Positions 10,265 through 19,823 of a DNA stretch of 61,760 nucleotides are shown here, piece after piece. The notes beneath the pieces were generated by a model, which saw nothing but the letters and a program-made list of their open reading frames with translations, did not search any database and was not told the DNA's origin. Source of the stretch: Nitrospiria bacterium. GTDB lineage: Bacteria > Nitrospirota > UBA9217. A program made the position numbers and the translations under genes. The stretch lies in assembly GCA_919901555.1 (NCBI GenBank), contig CAKKPG010000021.1:1-61760 (forward strand), given 5' to 3'. Numbering within the stretch: position 1 is the first letter of the stretch; the number at the start of each line of letters is the position of its first letter.

Positions 10265-10765
10265 TCAGCGGCGCGACAGACCGGTCTTTTGAACGATGAA
10301 ATCAGCTACTCCCTCGGCGTCATTCAGGTCGAACCGTGGAATGGCGACACTGAACGGCTGGTCGCTGACGAGTGCAAGATAGGAGCCGTCGTCCAGGCAG
10401 AGCGGCCGGTCCCCTGATGCGCCCCGGCGGAACACTTCGATCCTGTTCGTCCCGGCCTTCTTGAAGCCTTCGTGAATGACGATATCAACGTCTGCGGCAA
10501 ACAGGTCAAGGTCATCCAGGGAGGGCGTCTCGTCGAGCTTTTTGATGAGCGCCATCCTGTCCGGTCCGAGGAGGATGACCGTATGCGCCCCGGCCTGCTG
10601 AAACCTCCATGAGTCCTTGCCCGGCTGGTCCAGGTCGAAGCCTTTCGAGGCGTGTTTTATCACGGCCACGCGCAGGCCCCGGGCCGTAAGTATCCTTACC
10701 ACTTTCTCGATGAGCGTGGTCTTGCCGCTGTTGGACGACGCTGCGACGAAGGAGAATATCCGCAT
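10265..10765 (-). CDS. mobB: Molybdopterin-guanine dinucleotide biosynthesis protein B
   Basis: 166 residues with the MobB P-loop (FVAASSNSGKTTLIEKVV, about 4-21), the KHASKGFDLDQPGKDSWRF segment and the IVIHEGFKKAGTNRIEVFR block typical of the family. MobB binds GTP and helps MobA convert molybdopterin to the bis-MGD cofactor of enzymes such as formate dehydrogenase and nitrate reductase; no MobA or molybdoenzyme gene is present here. It follows tatC by 35 bases, which makes sense because many molybdoenzymes are Tat substrates. An alternative ATG lies six codons earlier. Confidence 0.93.
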   Translation of the reverse strand: MRIFSFVAASSNSGKTTLIEKVVRILTARGLRVAVIKHASKGFDLDQPGKDSWRFQQAGAHTVILLGPDRMALIKKLDETPSLDDLDLFAADVDIVIHEGFKKAGTNRIEVFRRGASGDRPLCLDDGSYLALVSDQPFSVAIPRFDLNDAEGVADFIVQKTGLSRR

Positions 10766-10800
10766 TGATTTTTCATTCCCCATTCCGCAATCCGAAATAG

Positions 10801-11613
10801 TTACGTCTCCGTGAGGTCCGTGGACTCCGGGTCCTTCTTCCTTCCGAACATCCGGACGCCGAGAATGCCGATCTCGTAGAGCAGGTAAATGGGAATGGAC
10901 ATCATGGCCATGTTGAACACATCGGGCGTGGGCGTGATGATGGCGCCGAGAATGAAGGAAATAAGGAAAGCATACTTTCGGAATTTTGCGAGCGCTGCGT
11001 AGCCGATGATCCCCATGCGGCCCAGGAGGACCAGGACGAGGGGGAGTTCGAAGACCGCCCCGGCGCCGAGCAGGAATTTGAGGGTGAAGTCGATATACTC
11101 GCCGATCTTGATGATAGCCGTCAGGTGTTCGGTCTTGTAGCCGATGAGAAAGGGAACGGCGAACGGCAGGAGAAGAAAATAACAGAACAGAACGCCCGTC
11201 GCGAAAAACAGCGTGGAAAAGAACACGAACTGTCCGGCATACTTGCGCTCCCGCGGCAGGAGGCCGGGTGAAATGAATTTCCACACCTGATAGAGAAGCG
11301 CAGGAATAACCAAGATCAGACCGGCCACGAAGGCGATCTTCAGATGGGACATAAAGGGCTCGGTAAGCGTGGAAAAGTAGAGCTGCTGCGTGACCTCGTT
11401 GGGCGTAAAATATATATAAGGAAAGCTCCCGTGGAAGCCCACCTTCATGTTCATGGGCTTCATGAGGAGCTCGAGGATGTCCTCGGAATAGTTGAAGCAG
11501 GCCCCGAACCCGATCGCCAGGGCGATGAGGGAATACACGATCCGCTTTCTGAGCTCCTCCAGATGTCCCCAGAAGGACATCCGGTCCTCTCCGTTAGGCG
11601 TTTCCGTCGCCAT
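10801..11613 (-). CDS. tatC: Sec-independent translocase subunit TatC
   Basis: 270 residues with six predicted membrane helices and the N-terminal motif [14 protein letters not shown] that recognises twin-arginine signal peptides. The first periplasmic loop is longer than in E. coli TatC. With TatA it exports folded cofactor-containing proteins. Its first 20 bases overlap the end of tatA, so translation is probably coupled. The C-terminal tail is short and charged. mobB follows on the same strand, linking cofactor assembly and export. Confidence 0.96.
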   Translation of the reverse strand: MATETPNGEDRMSFWGHLEELRKRIVYSLIALAIGFGACFNYSEDILELLMKPMNMKVGFHGSFPYIYFTPNEVTQQLYFSTLTEPFMSHLKIAFVAGLILVIPALLYQVWKFISPGLLPRERKYAGQFVFFSTLFFATGVLFCYFLLLPFAVPFLIGYKTEHLTAIIKIGEYIDFTLKFLLGAGAVFELPLVLVLLGRMGIIGYAALAKFRKYAFLISFILGAIITPTPDVFNMAMMSIPIYLLYEIGILGVRMFGRKKDPESTDLTET

Positions 11614-11872
11614 CTGTTTCCTTCTTCTCCGCCTGTTCTTTGTTTTCCTTCTCCGTGCCCTCTACGTTCTGCCTGATCTTCTCCACATCGATGGAACGCT
11701 CGGCGCTCCGGACCTCCGACTCGATGGATTCCTTGACGTCCTGCGTCGCACGCTTGAACTCGGCGAGGCCGCGGCCCAGCGCCTTGCCCAGGTCGGGCAG
11801 CTTCTTCGGGCCGAAGACGATGAGGGCGATGACGAAAATGACGACCAGCTCCGGGATTCCAAGACCGAACAT
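11594..11872 (-). CDS. tatA: Sec-independent translocase subunit TatA/TatB
   Basis: 92 residues: one N-terminal membrane helix ([20 protein letters not shown]), the [17 protein letters not shown] hinge and amphipathic helix, then a charged coiled tail rich in Lys and Glu. This is the TatA/TatB plan; a single bifunctional TatA is likely since no second copy is visible. It overlaps the start of tatC by 20 bases. The 129 bases upstream contain short repeats of the GGGGATTTTGGATT and ATTCCGC kinds. Confidence 0.94.
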   Translation of the reverse strand: MFGLGIPELVVIFVIALIVFGPKKLPDLGKALGRGLAEFKRATQDVKESIESEVRSAERSIDVEKIRQNVEGTEKENKEQAEKKETDGDGNA

Positions 11873-12001
11873 GATTTACTCCAATTTTGGATTGGGGATT
11901 TTGGATTGGGGATTGGGAACCCAAAATTTATCATTCCGCATTCCGCCTGCACCCGCGTTATCGCAAGAGCGGGGTGCAATCCGCATTCCGCAATCGAGTT
12001 A

Positions 12002-13072
12002 TCACTGCTGCTGCTTCTGTTCCGGCATCAACTCCACAACGACTTTGATCTCCACGGGCTTGCCCTGGCGCAGGACCTTGAGGGTCACCGTCTTGCCGAT
12101 GTGGCCGAAAGCAATCATCCGGGGAAGTTCGGCGGGTTCGAGTATCTTCTTACCGTCAAGTTCGACGATCACGTCGCCGCGAAGCAGGCCTGCCTTGGCT
12201 GCGGGGCTCCCCTTTGCCACAGACTTGATGATGGCGCCGATCTGTTCGGGGAAGCCGAGTGCCTCAGCGATATCCTGTGTCACCGGCCGCGCATCCACAC
12301 CCAGCCATCCCAGGTCGGGCCTGCCTTTGGCCTTGATGGACGGCAATATTTCTTTCACCATGTTGATGGGAACGGCAAATCCCAGGTTTTGGCCCTTCGC
12401 GAGAATCATCGTGTTGATCCCCACCACCTCGCCCTTCGTGTTGAACAGGGGGCCGCCGCTGTTCCCGGGGTTGATGGCAGCATCGGTCTGGATCAGGTCG
12501 TCGTAGGGCCCCGCGCCGATGACGCGGCCTTTTGCGGACACTATCCCCGCTGTCACCGTCTGTGACAAGCCGAAGGGGTTCCCTATGGCCACGACCCAGT
12601 CACCGACATCGAGGGCATTGGAATCCCCCAGCGTCACCGCAGGAAGGTCTGTTGCATTTACCTTGATCAGGGCAATGTCGATCTCCTCCGCCTTGCCGAT
12701 GAGTTTGGCATCGAGCACCCGGCCCTCGGCAAAGGCGACTTTTATGTCTGAGGCCTGCCCTACCACGTGATTGTTCGTCAGGATATAGCCGTCGCTACTG
12801 ATAATGAAACCGGACCCGAGGCTCTGCCGCACCTGCTCGCGCTGGGGCGCGTTGCCGAAGAAGCGGTTGAAGAACTGGTCCATCTGGGGGTCTCCGAAGG
12901 GAGACTGCTGCCGCACCTTCACCACCTGCCGGGTGGAAATGTTCACCACCGACGGCGTCTCTTTCTTGACGAGCGGCGCGAATGACTCGGGAGCGGGCTG
13001 GGCCTGTGCGGAAACCGGTACGACGAATAAGGACAGAAGTGCGATTTGCAACACCTTTGGCATGATCTTCAT
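12002..13072 (-). CDS. HtrA/DegP-family periplasmic serine protease, one PDZ domain
   Basis: 356 residues from the ATG preceded by GGGAGG. Signal peptide (about 1-26), trypsin-like protease domain with the triad His (LTNNHVVG), Asp (DIALIKV) and Ser (GNSGGPLFN), then one PDZ domain (about 255-345). DegP/DegQ have two PDZ domains and a longer Q-linker. One PDZ is more like DegS or HhoA-type proteins, but there is a cleavable signal peptide rather than a clear anchor. It degrades or refolds damaged envelope proteins. The frame extends 24 codons further upstream without a ribosome binding site. Confidence 0.93.
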   Translation of the reverse strand: MKIMPKVLQIALLSLFVVPVSAQAQPAPESFAPLVKKETPSVVNISTRQVVKVRQQSPFGDPQMDQFFNRFFGNAPQREQVRQSLGSGFIISSDGYILTNNHVVGQASDIKVAFAEGRVLDAKLIGKAEEIDIALIKVNATDLPAVTLGDSNALDVGDWVVAIGNPFGLSQTVTAGIVSAKGRVIGAGPYDDLIQTDAAINPGNSGGPLFNTKGEVVGINTMILAKGQNLGFAVPINMVKEILPSIKAKGRPDLGWLGVDARPVTQDIAEALGFPEQIGAIIKSVAKGSPAAKAGLLRGDVIVELDGKKILEPAELPRMIAFGHIGKTVTLKVLRQGKPVEIKVVVELMPEQKQQQ

Positions 13073-13255
13073 TGCGATCCTCCCTGGCAGCGATTGCTCG
13101 ATGAACGGACGCTCATTCATATCACGGAGGCATGGATTAGTCAAGGGCTTTCCGCGGCGTCCCGGCTCGTCGTACCTGCGGCGGGACCGGTCCTTCTCAG
13201 GGGCCGCCGGGAGAGGGCGGGGAAGGGTCCTTTTGGCCCGGAAACGTGCCGGAGG

Positions 13256-13615
13256 CTAAAGGGTGACGCGGATGACGGTCTTTACATTTCCCCGCGCGTT
13301 GAAATCGCCCACCACCTCAAGGCGCCGGGGGCCGAGGTTCTTCTTCAACGCGTCGAAGATGACGTTCGTCACCGCCTCGTGTGAGATGCTCTGGTCCCGG
13401 AAGCCGTTCAGGTAGAGCTTCAGGCTCTTGAGCTCCACCACCTTTTTGTCGGGAACGTAGGTTATCTTGATGGTGGCGAAATCGGGATACCCCGAGCGCG
13501 GGCAGAGACAGGTGAACTCGGGAAAGGAGATGTCGATGACATAGTCCCTGTCGGGACAGGCGTTCTCCCAGAGCTCAAGCTCCGCCTCTTTTATCGCCTT
13601 CTCGCCGTACTTCAT
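13256..13615 (-). CDS. queF: NADPH-dependent 7-cyano-7-deazaguanine reductase (type I)
   Basis: 119 residues, the size of the short (type I) QueF enzymes. The catalytic cysteine and acid are in [16 protein letters not shown], and the substrate motif [21 protein letters not shown] is intact. It reduces preQ0 to preQ1 in queuosine tRNA biosynthesis. No other que genes are in the window. Its start codon lies about 114 bases from the divergent gene at 13729, so the spacer probably carries both promoters. Confidence 0.95.
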   Translation of the reverse strand: MKYGEKAIKEAELELWENACPDRDYVIDISFPEFTCLCPRSGYPDFATIKITYVPDKKVVELKSLKLYLNGFRDQSISHEAVTNVIFDALKKNLGPRRLEVVGDFNARGNVKTVIRVTL

Positions 13616-13728
13616 GGGAGGGATAGTAACAGGTTCGGCACGCCCCTGTAAAGAGAAAATGCAATTTAAGTTGTTTTTTGGGCTTGATGAATATATAATA
13701 AAAAATCCATTGGGGAAGGAACAAAACC

Positions 13729-14778
13729 ATGACCATTGACTTCAACTGCATCGCCACCGGCATCGGCAGCCTGCCGATCACGGACCCTGATGCGGCGGCG
13801 GAACTGTCGCTGAGGTATATTCCCGAAGCGCCCATCTGGCCGCAGCTCCCGCAGAAGGATTTCCGGGAGCACATGGACGGCCAGTACACTGAGTCCCTGC
13901 CCGGTCTGAAGGTCGACGGCGTGAAGAAGCGCTTTTACTTCGACACGTCGCGGGACCTCACGCCGGAATTGGAGAAATTTTTTGAGCGGTACCTCGAGAA
14001 GGACTATGCCTTCTTCAGGATATCGGAAGAGTATGCCGCCGGATTCTACGGATTCCTGCGCGCTCTGAAGAAGGGCCTTCCGCCCCGCGCGCGGTTCCTC
14101 AAGGGCCACATCACCGGCCCCCTCACCTACGGCACCTCGGTGCGCGATGAGACCGGCAAGGACATTATTCACAACGACGTGATGTTCGACGCCGTGGTGA
14201 AGGGCCTTGCCATGAAGGCGGCGTGGCAGATCGAGACGCTGAAGCCCTTCGGCAAACCCGTCATCATCTTCATCGACGAGCCCGCCATGGAGTCCCTGGG
14301 CTCCGCCTTCTCGGCCGCGTCTCCGGCGCTGGTGGCGGAAAAACTGGACGAGATCATCGACACGGTCCATGAGCTCGGCGGCATCGCCGGCATCCACTGC
14401 TGCGGCAACGCCGACTGGCCCATGATCTTCAACACGAAGGCGGACATCGTGAACTTCGACGCCTTCGGGTACCTGGAGAAGGTCCTGCTCTACCCCGGAG
14501 ACATCAGAAAGTTCTACGACCGCGGCGGGGCCCTGGCCTGGGGCATCGTTCCCACGAGCGCATTCACCGTCGGCGAGACCGCGGAGGGGCTCATCGCCAG
14601 GCTCGAAACAGGCATGAAGCGCCTTGAGAAGGAAGGCGTGGACAGAACGACGGTGCTCCGCCAGTGCCTGATCACGCCGTCCTGCGGCATGGGCAGCCTC
14701 ACGCCGGAAAAGGCCGAGGCGATCCTGAAGCTCCTCAGGGACGTGTCGGACAGGATGCAAGGACTTATTGCAAAATGA
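13729..14778 (+). CDS. MetE/uroporphyrinogen-decarboxylase-like methyltransferase
   Basis: 349 residues, related to the barrel shared by cobalamin-independent methionine synthase and UROD-type corrinoid methyltransferases. The N terminus [12 protein letters not shown] resembles the MetE C-terminal barrel. The zinc ligands can be traced as His and Cys in GIHCCGN and a distal Cys in [10 protein letters not shown], matching the H-x-C...C set of MetE. It is much shorter than full MetE and lacks the N-terminal half, like archaeal MesA-type core enzymes that use a methylcorrinoid. The methyl donor and acceptor cannot be decided from the sequence. Confidence 0.8.
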   Translation: MTIDFNCIATGIGSLPITDPDAAAELSLRYIPEAPIWPQLPQKDFREHMDGQYTESLPGLKVDGVKKRFYFDTSRDLTPELEKFFERYLEKDYAFFRISEEYAAGFYGFLRALKKGLPPRARFLKGHITGPLTYGTSVRDETGKDIIHNDVMFDAVVKGLAMKAAWQIETLKPFGKPVIIFIDEPAMESLGSAFSAASPALVAEKLDEIIDTVHELGGIAGIHCCGNADWPMIFNTKADIVNFDAFGYLEKVLLYPGDIRKFYDRGGALAWGIVPTSAFTVGETAEGLIARLETGMKRLEKEGVDRTTVLRQCLITPSCGMGSLTPEKAEAILKLLRDVSDRMQGLIAK

Positions 14779-14898
14779 AAAATGCACGTTTCAAATTTTA
14801 AAACCGGAAGTTAAGGGTTTCCTTTGCGGCCTTTGCGCGCTTTGCGAGAGACGCTTTTGACTTTGCTTTTGCTTTCTGCATTTTGAAATCATAATCTC

Positions 14899-15639
14899 AT
14901 GCCCCGGCATTTACAGTTCACGATATCCCTGCTCCTCTCCATCGCCTTCCACGCGCTGGTGATCGCGACCGCTTTTTTCCTGGCGCCGTCCGCGGAAACG
15001 CCGCTTCCGGCGGCGACCCCGGTGCGCATCGTGAACCTGCCGCCGGAAACGCTCAAGAGGCTGCCGCCGGTAGCGCGGCCGCTTCCCCAGCCCGAGAGGA
15101 GCGTCCCAACGCCCGGGAAATTCGGCGGGAGCGACGAGGTAAGGCTTCCCCGGACCCTTCCGGGACTGGGACGGCCCGAGGGGCAGGACCGGGGAAAGAC
15201 GGACAAGGGAACGACGAAGAAGGAACAGGGTCCGCTCCCCTTCCTGACCCAGCGGGACATCGATGAACTCGCCCGGAAAGGCATGCCGGGGAAACGGCCG
15301 GGAGATGAATCGGTAACGCTCGATACGGACGAGTTCAAGTTCATCTCCTATAACCGGTGGCTCAAGGTCAAAGTTGAGAGCACCCTGCGCTACCCTGAGC
15401 TTGCGGCCCTGTCAGGGCTCCAGGGCGTGCTCTACATACGGTTCGACATCATGAAGGACGGCTCACTCGGCGCCCTGGAACTCCTGAAATCCTCGGGCTA
15501 CAAGATCCTCGACGACGAGGCGCTCCGCTCCATCCGGGCCTCGGCGCCCTTTCAGCCGCTCCCCGACGAATGGCGCATGGACCGGTACTCCATCAGGGCG
15601 GCGGTCCTCTTTTATCTGAGCGAGGTATATGTGAGATGA
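14899..15639 (+). CDS. TonB-family protein
   Basis: 246 residues: short cytoplasmic N terminus, one membrane anchor (about 10-30), a Pro-rich periplasmic linker (about 35-110), and a C-terminal TonB domain (about 150-240) with YPELAALSGLQGVLYIRFDI and DDEALRSIRASAPFQPLP. TonB proteins carry proton-motive energy to outer-membrane receptors; no exbB/exbD or receptor gene is nearby. Some proteins with this domain act as general envelope anchors. Its stop codon overlaps the start of the DUF401 permease gene (ATGA), an unusual pairing. Confidence 0.82.
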   Translation: MPRHLQFTISLLLSIAFHALVIATAFFLAPSAETPLPAATPVRIVNLPPETLKRLPPVARPLPQPERSVPTPGKFGGSDEVRLPRTLPGLGRPEGQDRGKTDKGTTKKEQGPLPFLTQRDIDELARKGMPGKRPGDESVTLDTDEFKFISYNRWLKVKVESTLRYPELAALSGLQGVLYIRFDIMKDGSLGALELLKSSGYKILDDEALRSIRASAPFQPLPDEWRMDRYSIRAAVLFYLSEVYVR

Positions 15640-16832
15640 TCGATCTGCTCAAGATCGGCGCGGCCTTCGGGCTCATCGTTCTCCTCCTGCGCAGGCGCTG
15701 GAACCTGGGGCTCGTGATGCTCTGCGGCGCGGTCCTGCTCGGCTCGCTTTACCGCATGGGACCGGTCCAGCAGATCCGGGTCGCGTTCGCATCCACGATG
15801 GACATGGTGACCATCGGCCTTATCACGGCGCTTGCGCTCATCATGGTCCTGGAGAACATCATCAGGAAGCGGGGCGTGCTCAAGCGCATGACGGAGTCGC
15901 TCAATATCGTCGTCCGCGACCGGCGCGTGTCCATGGCCGTGCTCCCCGGCGTGATCGGGCTGCTGCCGTCGGCCGGCGGCGCCGCCTTCTCGGCCCCCAT
16001 GGTGCAGGAAGTGGCCGGCCGATCCTCCATCACGCCCGAACGCAAGGCCTTCATCAACTACTGGTTCCGGCACATCTGGGAGTACGTCTCGCCGCTCTAC
16101 CCCGGCGTCGTCCTTGCCGCGGCTGTCACCAGGCTGCCGCTCAACTCGCTCCTGTTATCGCAGCTTCCGCTGCCCCTTGCGGTCATCGGCGTCGGCGCGC
16201 TCCTCGGCTTTCAAGGCGTGCCGAAGGAAGCGGTCCCCGGCAAACGGGACATGGCCGCCGTAAAGACCCTCTTCGTGTCTCTTCTGCCCATTACAGCGTC
16301 TCTCGTCATGGTCATTGTGTTCAAGATCAATCTTGCCGTCGCGATGACGTCCATCGTGGCCGCCCTGTTCCTTATCTACCGATACTCATTCCGGGAGATT
16401 GCGGTCACGCTCCGTGAAAGCCTTTCCATCAACGTCATCCTGATGGTGATCGGCATCATGGTCTTCAAGGGCATGCTGGAGGCCTCGGGAGCCATCGACG
16501 CCCTGCCCGCTTTTTTCACCCGGAGCGGCCTCCCGCCCGCGGTCATCCTCTTCGCCCTGCCGTTTACGGTCGGGCTCCTCACGGGCCTCACCGTGGGCTT
16601 TGTAGGCTCCACGTTTCCCATCATTGCGGCCATGATGGGCGGGAGCCCTGATCCGGCCGCCGTCACCTTTGCCTTTGCCAGCGGTTTTGCGGGGGTGATG
16701 CTCTCGCCCACGCACCTCTGCCTGCTGTTGACGGTGCGGTACTTCAACGCCGACATGGCAGGGACCTACCGTCTGATGTACGCTCCGGTCTTTCTGGTCT
16801 TTCTGGCGGGACTCGTCAGGCTCCTGGCTTAG
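15636..16832 (+). CDS. DUF401 family membrane protein (putative permease)
   Basis: 398 residues with about ten membrane helices. It carries the DUF401 hallmark GVIGLLPSAGGAAFSAPMVQ (about residues 105-125) and a second half-repeat GLTVGFVGSTFPIIAAMMGG, arranged like the two inverted halves of ion-transporter-superfamily permeases. The start is the ATG overlapping the TonB stop codon by four bases, so it is probably translated by coupling. The 22 codons upstream in frame are ignored. Substrate unknown; gluconate/citrate-type permeases are the nearest general comparison. Confidence 0.85.
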   Translation: MIDLLKIGAAFGLIVLLLRRRWNLGLVMLCGAVLLGSLYRMGPVQQIRVAFASTMDMVTIGLITALALIMVLENIIRKRGVLKRMTESLNIVVRDRRVSMAVLPGVIGLLPSAGGAAFSAPMVQEVAGRSSITPERKAFINYWFRHIWEYVSPLYPGVVLAAAVTRLPLNSLLLSQLPLPLAVIGVGALLGFQGVPKEAVPGKRDMAAVKTLFVSLLPITASLVMVIVFKINLAVAMTSIVAALFLIYRYSFREIAVTLRESLSINVILMVIGIMVFKGMLEASGAIDALPAFFTRSGLPPAVILFALPFTVGLLTGLTVGFVGSTFPIIAAMMGGSPDPAAVTFAFASGFAGVMLSPTHLCLLLTVRYFNADMAGTYRLMYAPVFLVFLAGLVRLLA

Positions 16833-16909
16833 GCTCCGGGTTTGGACTTGACTCCCGGCGCACCCTCCGAGTATAATCCAATCCACCGTCAGTGAAAGGC
16901 AGAGACCGC

Positions 16910-17521
16910 ATGGACCACATCGTCAAAAAGTATGGGAAATTTCTCAGGGCGTCCAGCGAGCTCTTTGCCGATGCGGCGAGAAAGCACGAGGTAACGTGCA
17001 AGCGCGGATGCCATGAGTGCTGCTCAGTGGGCTTCTTCGACATCACGCTCATGGACGCGCTCTATCTTCGCTCGGCGGTCAAGAAGCTGTCCGCGCCGGT
17101 CAGGGAGCGCATTCTGAAGCGCTGTGAGGAACAGCTCGATGTTCTGGAGAAGAAGAAGGCCTTTTCCCGCAAAGACCCCATCCTGAGGACGGGCGAATCG
17201 ATCGATGTCGTTTCCCGGCGTTCGGCGAAGGTCCTCTGCCCCGCCCTGGAGAACGGCGTCTGCCTGATCTACGACCACCGCCCCCATATCTGCCGCATCT
17301 TCGGCCCCACCATCCGCGGCAAAAGGCGCGCCGTTCATCTCGAGGGATGCGGCTATTTCAAGAAAGACATCCCCGAGGCGGACCTTCCCATCCTCGACAA
17401 TTACGAGGAAGAGGACAAGATCCTTCTGGAGCTGTACCGGGCCGCGGGCCGCAGGAAAATCAGGGAAGTGGACACCATCATCCCCGCGGCGTTGACGATG
17501 GACATGAAGAAGTGGCTGTGA
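16910..17521 (+). CDS. YkgJ-family cysteine cluster protein
   Basis: 203 residues. Two groups of cysteines (CKRGCHECC at about 24-32; CPALENGVCLIYDHRPHIC at about 109-127) match the YkgJ / UPF0153 pattern, thought to bind a zinc ion or Fe-S cluster. Otherwise it is an alpha-helical, soluble protein without a signal peptide. An in-frame GTG lies six codons upstream. Function unknown; members have been suggested to act on metal handling or proteins, but there is no proof. A second, shorter member of the same kind occurs at 43683-44081. Confidence 0.82.
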   Translation: MDHIVKKYGKFLRASSELFADAARKHEVTCKRGCHECCSVGFFDITLMDALYLRSAVKKLSAPVRERILKRCEEQLDVLEKKKAFSRKDPILRTGESIDVVSRRSAKVLCPALENGVCLIYDHRPHICRIFGPTIRGKRRAVHLEGCGYFKKDIPEADLPILDNYEEEDKILLELYRAAGRRKIREVDTIIPAALTMDMKKWL

Positions 17522-17598
17522 ACGGCATTGCGGAGTGCCTGCCTGTTGTGCGCTGCACGCAGACAGGCGGAATGGGGAGTGCGGAATAAGCTTCTCTC

Positions 17599-18147
17599 AT
17601 GGAAATCATCAAAAAAGAAACGGTCTGGAAAGGCAGCTTCATGAGCGCCGTCAGGATCACCTACCGCGACGCTCATGAGAAGGTGCGCACCTGGGAGGCC
17701 GTGGAGCGCGTGGGCATCGGCGGCATCGTGGTGATGGTCGCCGTCACGCCCGGGCAATCGGTGCTGCTCGAAAGACAGTTCAGGCCCCCCCTGGGGCGGC
17801 AGGTGATCGAACTCCCCGCGGGGCTGGTTGATCCCGGCGAGTCCATGGAAGAAGCGGCAAAGCGGGAGCTTATCGAGGAGACGGGTTGGGCGGCGAAGGA
17901 GCTCTCGTTCCTCGCAGAAGGGCCGATCTCCACGGGCGCGTCAACGGAGATACTCCGGGCGTACCTCTGTACGGGGCTGGACCGTGTGGGCAAGGCCGGA
18001 GGAGACGACAACGAGATTATCGAGGTGACCGAGGTCCCCCTGGGGGAAGTAGGCGAGTTCCTGCGGAAGGCGCAGGCGGAAGGCATCCTCGTCGACCTGA
18101 AGGTCTACGGCCTTATCGAACTGGCGCGAAAAGCGCTGAAGCTCTGA
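17599..18147 (+). CDS. Nudix hydrolase, ADP-ribose pyrophosphatase type
   Basis: 182 residues with a full Nudix box (GLVDPGESMEEAAKRELIEE followed by TGW; G-x5-E-x7-REUxEExGU) at about residues 74-96. Length and the downstream segment LSFLAEGPISTGASTEILRAYL are typical of ADP-ribose pyrophosphatases, which clear free ADP-ribose to AMP and ribose-5-phosphate. It starts 77 bases after the YkgJ-like gene on the same strand. The ribosome binding site is weak. Other nucleoside-diphosphate-X substrates remain possible. Confidence 0.9.
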   Translation: MEIIKKETVWKGSFMSAVRITYRDAHEKVRTWEAVERVGIGGIVVMVAVTPGQSVLLERQFRPPLGRQVIELPAGLVDPGESMEEAAKRELIEETGWAAKELSFLAEGPISTGASTEILRAYLCTGLDRVGKAGGDDNEIIEVTEVPLGEVGEFLRKAQAEGILVDLKVYGLIELARKALKL

Positions 18148-18227
18148 GTTTCAAATCATAAGCGCTTTTGGAGTTTTGAATTTGATTATTGAAATTTATT
18201 TGGGATTTGTGATTTGGGATTTGGAGT

Positions 18228-18806
18228 TTAAAGCACAAGCACCTTTCCCGCTTCATACGCCTCGTTCAATGCGGTGGGATGCTCTTTGATCGCTCCCTTT
18301 GCATCCACGGAATCGTAGAAGAGCGTCGCGTGCTCCGGGACGCTGATGGTCCTGAAAAAGGCGCTGACCGTGACTTCGGCGCACTCAAACCCCCGGTTCT
18401 TCTCGTTCAGCTTCATTCCTCCCACCAGAAGCAGCAGCCCCTTTCGGCCGAAGGCGCCGGGCTGGAGCGGTTTTTTATGTACATACTTTTGCGCCCAGAA
18501 GGCCTGGCAGCGGTCTATCACGATCTTGGTCTGGGCGCTGACGCTGAAGAAGAATATGGGCGAGGCGACGATGATCCTGTCGGCGACCCTGATGTCCCGG
18601 TGAATGGCCTGCATATCGTCGCGGAGCACGCAGCGGCCCGTGTCGTCGCAGGAGCCGCAGTTCTGACAGGGCCTGAGGTTCAGCTCGTTCAGGGTATAGA
18701 CCGTCACCTCGGCGCCCGTCTCGCGCGCCCCTCGAACGGCCTCCTGTAAGAGCAGCTGCGTATTGCCGCCTTTCCGGGGGCTTCCGTTAAATGCGATCAC
18801 CTTCAC
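18228..18806 (-). CDS. Flavodoxin-like NAD(P)H-dependent oxidoreductase with Cys cluster
   Basis: 192 residues. The FMN-binding loop is GSPRKGGNTQLL near the N terminus, and ASPIFFFSVSAQTKIVIDRC holds the flavin-contacting region. A CxxCxxC-type cluster (RPCQNCGSCDDTGRCV) suggests an iron-sulfur flavoprotein or related multimeric flavodoxin. Translation starts at a GTG with GGGGAGG seven bases upstream. These proteins move electrons from ferredoxin or NAD(P)H to unknown acceptors in anaerobes. It is a single gene between converging neighbours. Confidence 0.88.
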   Translation of the reverse strand: MKVIAFNGSPRKGGNTQLLLQEAVRGARETGAEVTVYTLNELNLRPCQNCGSCDDTGRCVLRDDMQAIHRDIRVADRIIVASPIFFFSVSAQTKIVIDRCQAFWAQKYVHKKPLQPGAFGRKGLLLLVGGMKLNEKNRGFECAEVTVSAFFRTISVPEHATLFYDSVDAKGAIKEHPTALNEAYEAGKVLVL

Positions 18807-18853
18807 GAGAGATCCTCCCCGCATTCACGGTGTATCTCCGAAGTCGTTTTCAT

Positions 18854-19390
18854 TCACTCTTTCCTCAACAGGGCAAAGCGGGTAAAGAACCGGTCACGCC
18901 GCTCTTCCCTCTTCATGCCCTGACGTTCAAACAATGCCACCGTCCGCTCCATCATCCGCCTGCTTACCTCAACGGTTGGTTCGTAGACGGCAAGGATGCC
19001 TTTCGGCTTTATGGCCCGCGCTATATGTTCGGCCGCTCCCTCGGGATCGTTCATTTCATGGAACGCATAATAGAGGAAGCCGACGTCAACCGTGCCGTCC
19101 GCCACATCGATGGCGGCGATGTCGCCGGTCAGGATCTTCACCTTGTGGCTGCCGGGATTTCCGCTCAGCCGCTTCCTCAGTTTTTGCGCCATTTGCTCCT
19201 GGAGCTCCACGGCGTATACAAGCCGCGCGCTCCCGGCGAGCGCCTCGGTGAAAAAACCATTGCCCGCGCCTACCTCGAGCACGACGGAACTTTCTCGAAT
19301 ACAGGACTCGCGCAGGACGGCAAGCCTGTCTGTAAAGGCCTTTCGTACGGGGTTGTAGAGAATACCGGATAACCAGTGAGGGCAGACCAT
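18854..19390 (-). CDS. Class I SAM-dependent methyltransferase
   Basis: 178 residues with motif I VVLEVGAGNGFFTEAL (about 35-50), the acidic residue after strand 2 (VYAVELQEQM), and motif post-I ILTGDIAAIDV. Small size and layout match UbiE/Methyltransf_11-type enzymes. The chosen ATG has AAAGGAG eight bases upstream, which excludes 19 further in-frame codons. The substrate is not identifiable. Confidence 0.88.
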   Translation of the reverse strand: MVCPHWLSGILYNPVRKAFTDRLAVLRESCIRESSVVLEVGAGNGFFTEALAGSARLVYAVELQEQMAQKLRKRLSGNPGSHKVKILTGDIAAIDVADGTVDVGFLYYAFHEMNDPEGAAEHIARAIKPKGILAVYEPTVEVSRRMMERTVALFERQGMKREERRDRFFTRFALLRKE

Positions 19391-19596
19391 AGAGAGGACT
19401 CCTTTGTCATTTATATAAGGAACAGCAGGCATTGTCAAGGCAAACAATTCCGATGTTCCGCGAAAATCGCGGGTAACCGGTGACGCGGTCCCGGGGCGAG
19501 GCGGGCCGCCTGCATATCACGGGCTGGGGAAAATGGGCCGGTTCTTCCGGTCAGGGAGATGCTTATTGAAATGTAGACTTGTTTCTGTTATCTTTA

Positions 19597-19666
19597 CTCC
19601 GTTGGAGAAGGCCGTCGGATTCTGAGGGGGTGTACCCCGTTGGAGAACTCGAACTCTCTAACGGAG
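19597..19666. repeat. 70-bp imperfect palindromic repeat element
   Basis: Ends are CTCCGTTGGAGA (19597-19608) and TCTCTAACGGAG (19655-19666), inverted with one mismatch. A third copy of the unit (CCGTTGGAGA) and a small hairpin GGGGGTGTACCCC lie inside. No coding potential. Part of a 470-base intergenic region. Confidence 0.6.
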
Positions 19667-19700
19667 CGCTCTACCTGAATACCTGATTAGCAGATTGTTC

Positions 19701-19823
19701 GTAACTACTCAGGTCAGCCGCAAAAAGACGCAGAAGTCACAAAAGGTTGTAGCGTCGGGGTTTATCCCCGACGATTAGTCGCCCTCAGTAAATGAGGGCG
19801 CTACAGGGGACCTGGGTAGTTAC
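19701..19823. mobile_element. Small non-coding transposable element (MITE-like), copy B
   Basis: 123 bp bounded by the same 15-bp ends as copy A (GTAACTACTCAGGTC at 19701-19715; complement with one mismatch at 19809-19823). It is flanked by an exact 8-bp duplication GATTGTTC (19693-19700 and 19824-19831). The interior is different from copy A and is built of two hairpins (TCGGGGTTTATCCCCGA and CGCCCTCAGTAAATGAGGGCG). It sits just ahead of the glgP ribosome binding site, so it may affect that gene's leader. Confidence 0.85.

Noticed and set aside
10766-11284. N-terminal extension of mobB
   Set aside because: It runs antisense-free but out of frame through tatC; homology and Met position place the start at 10765.
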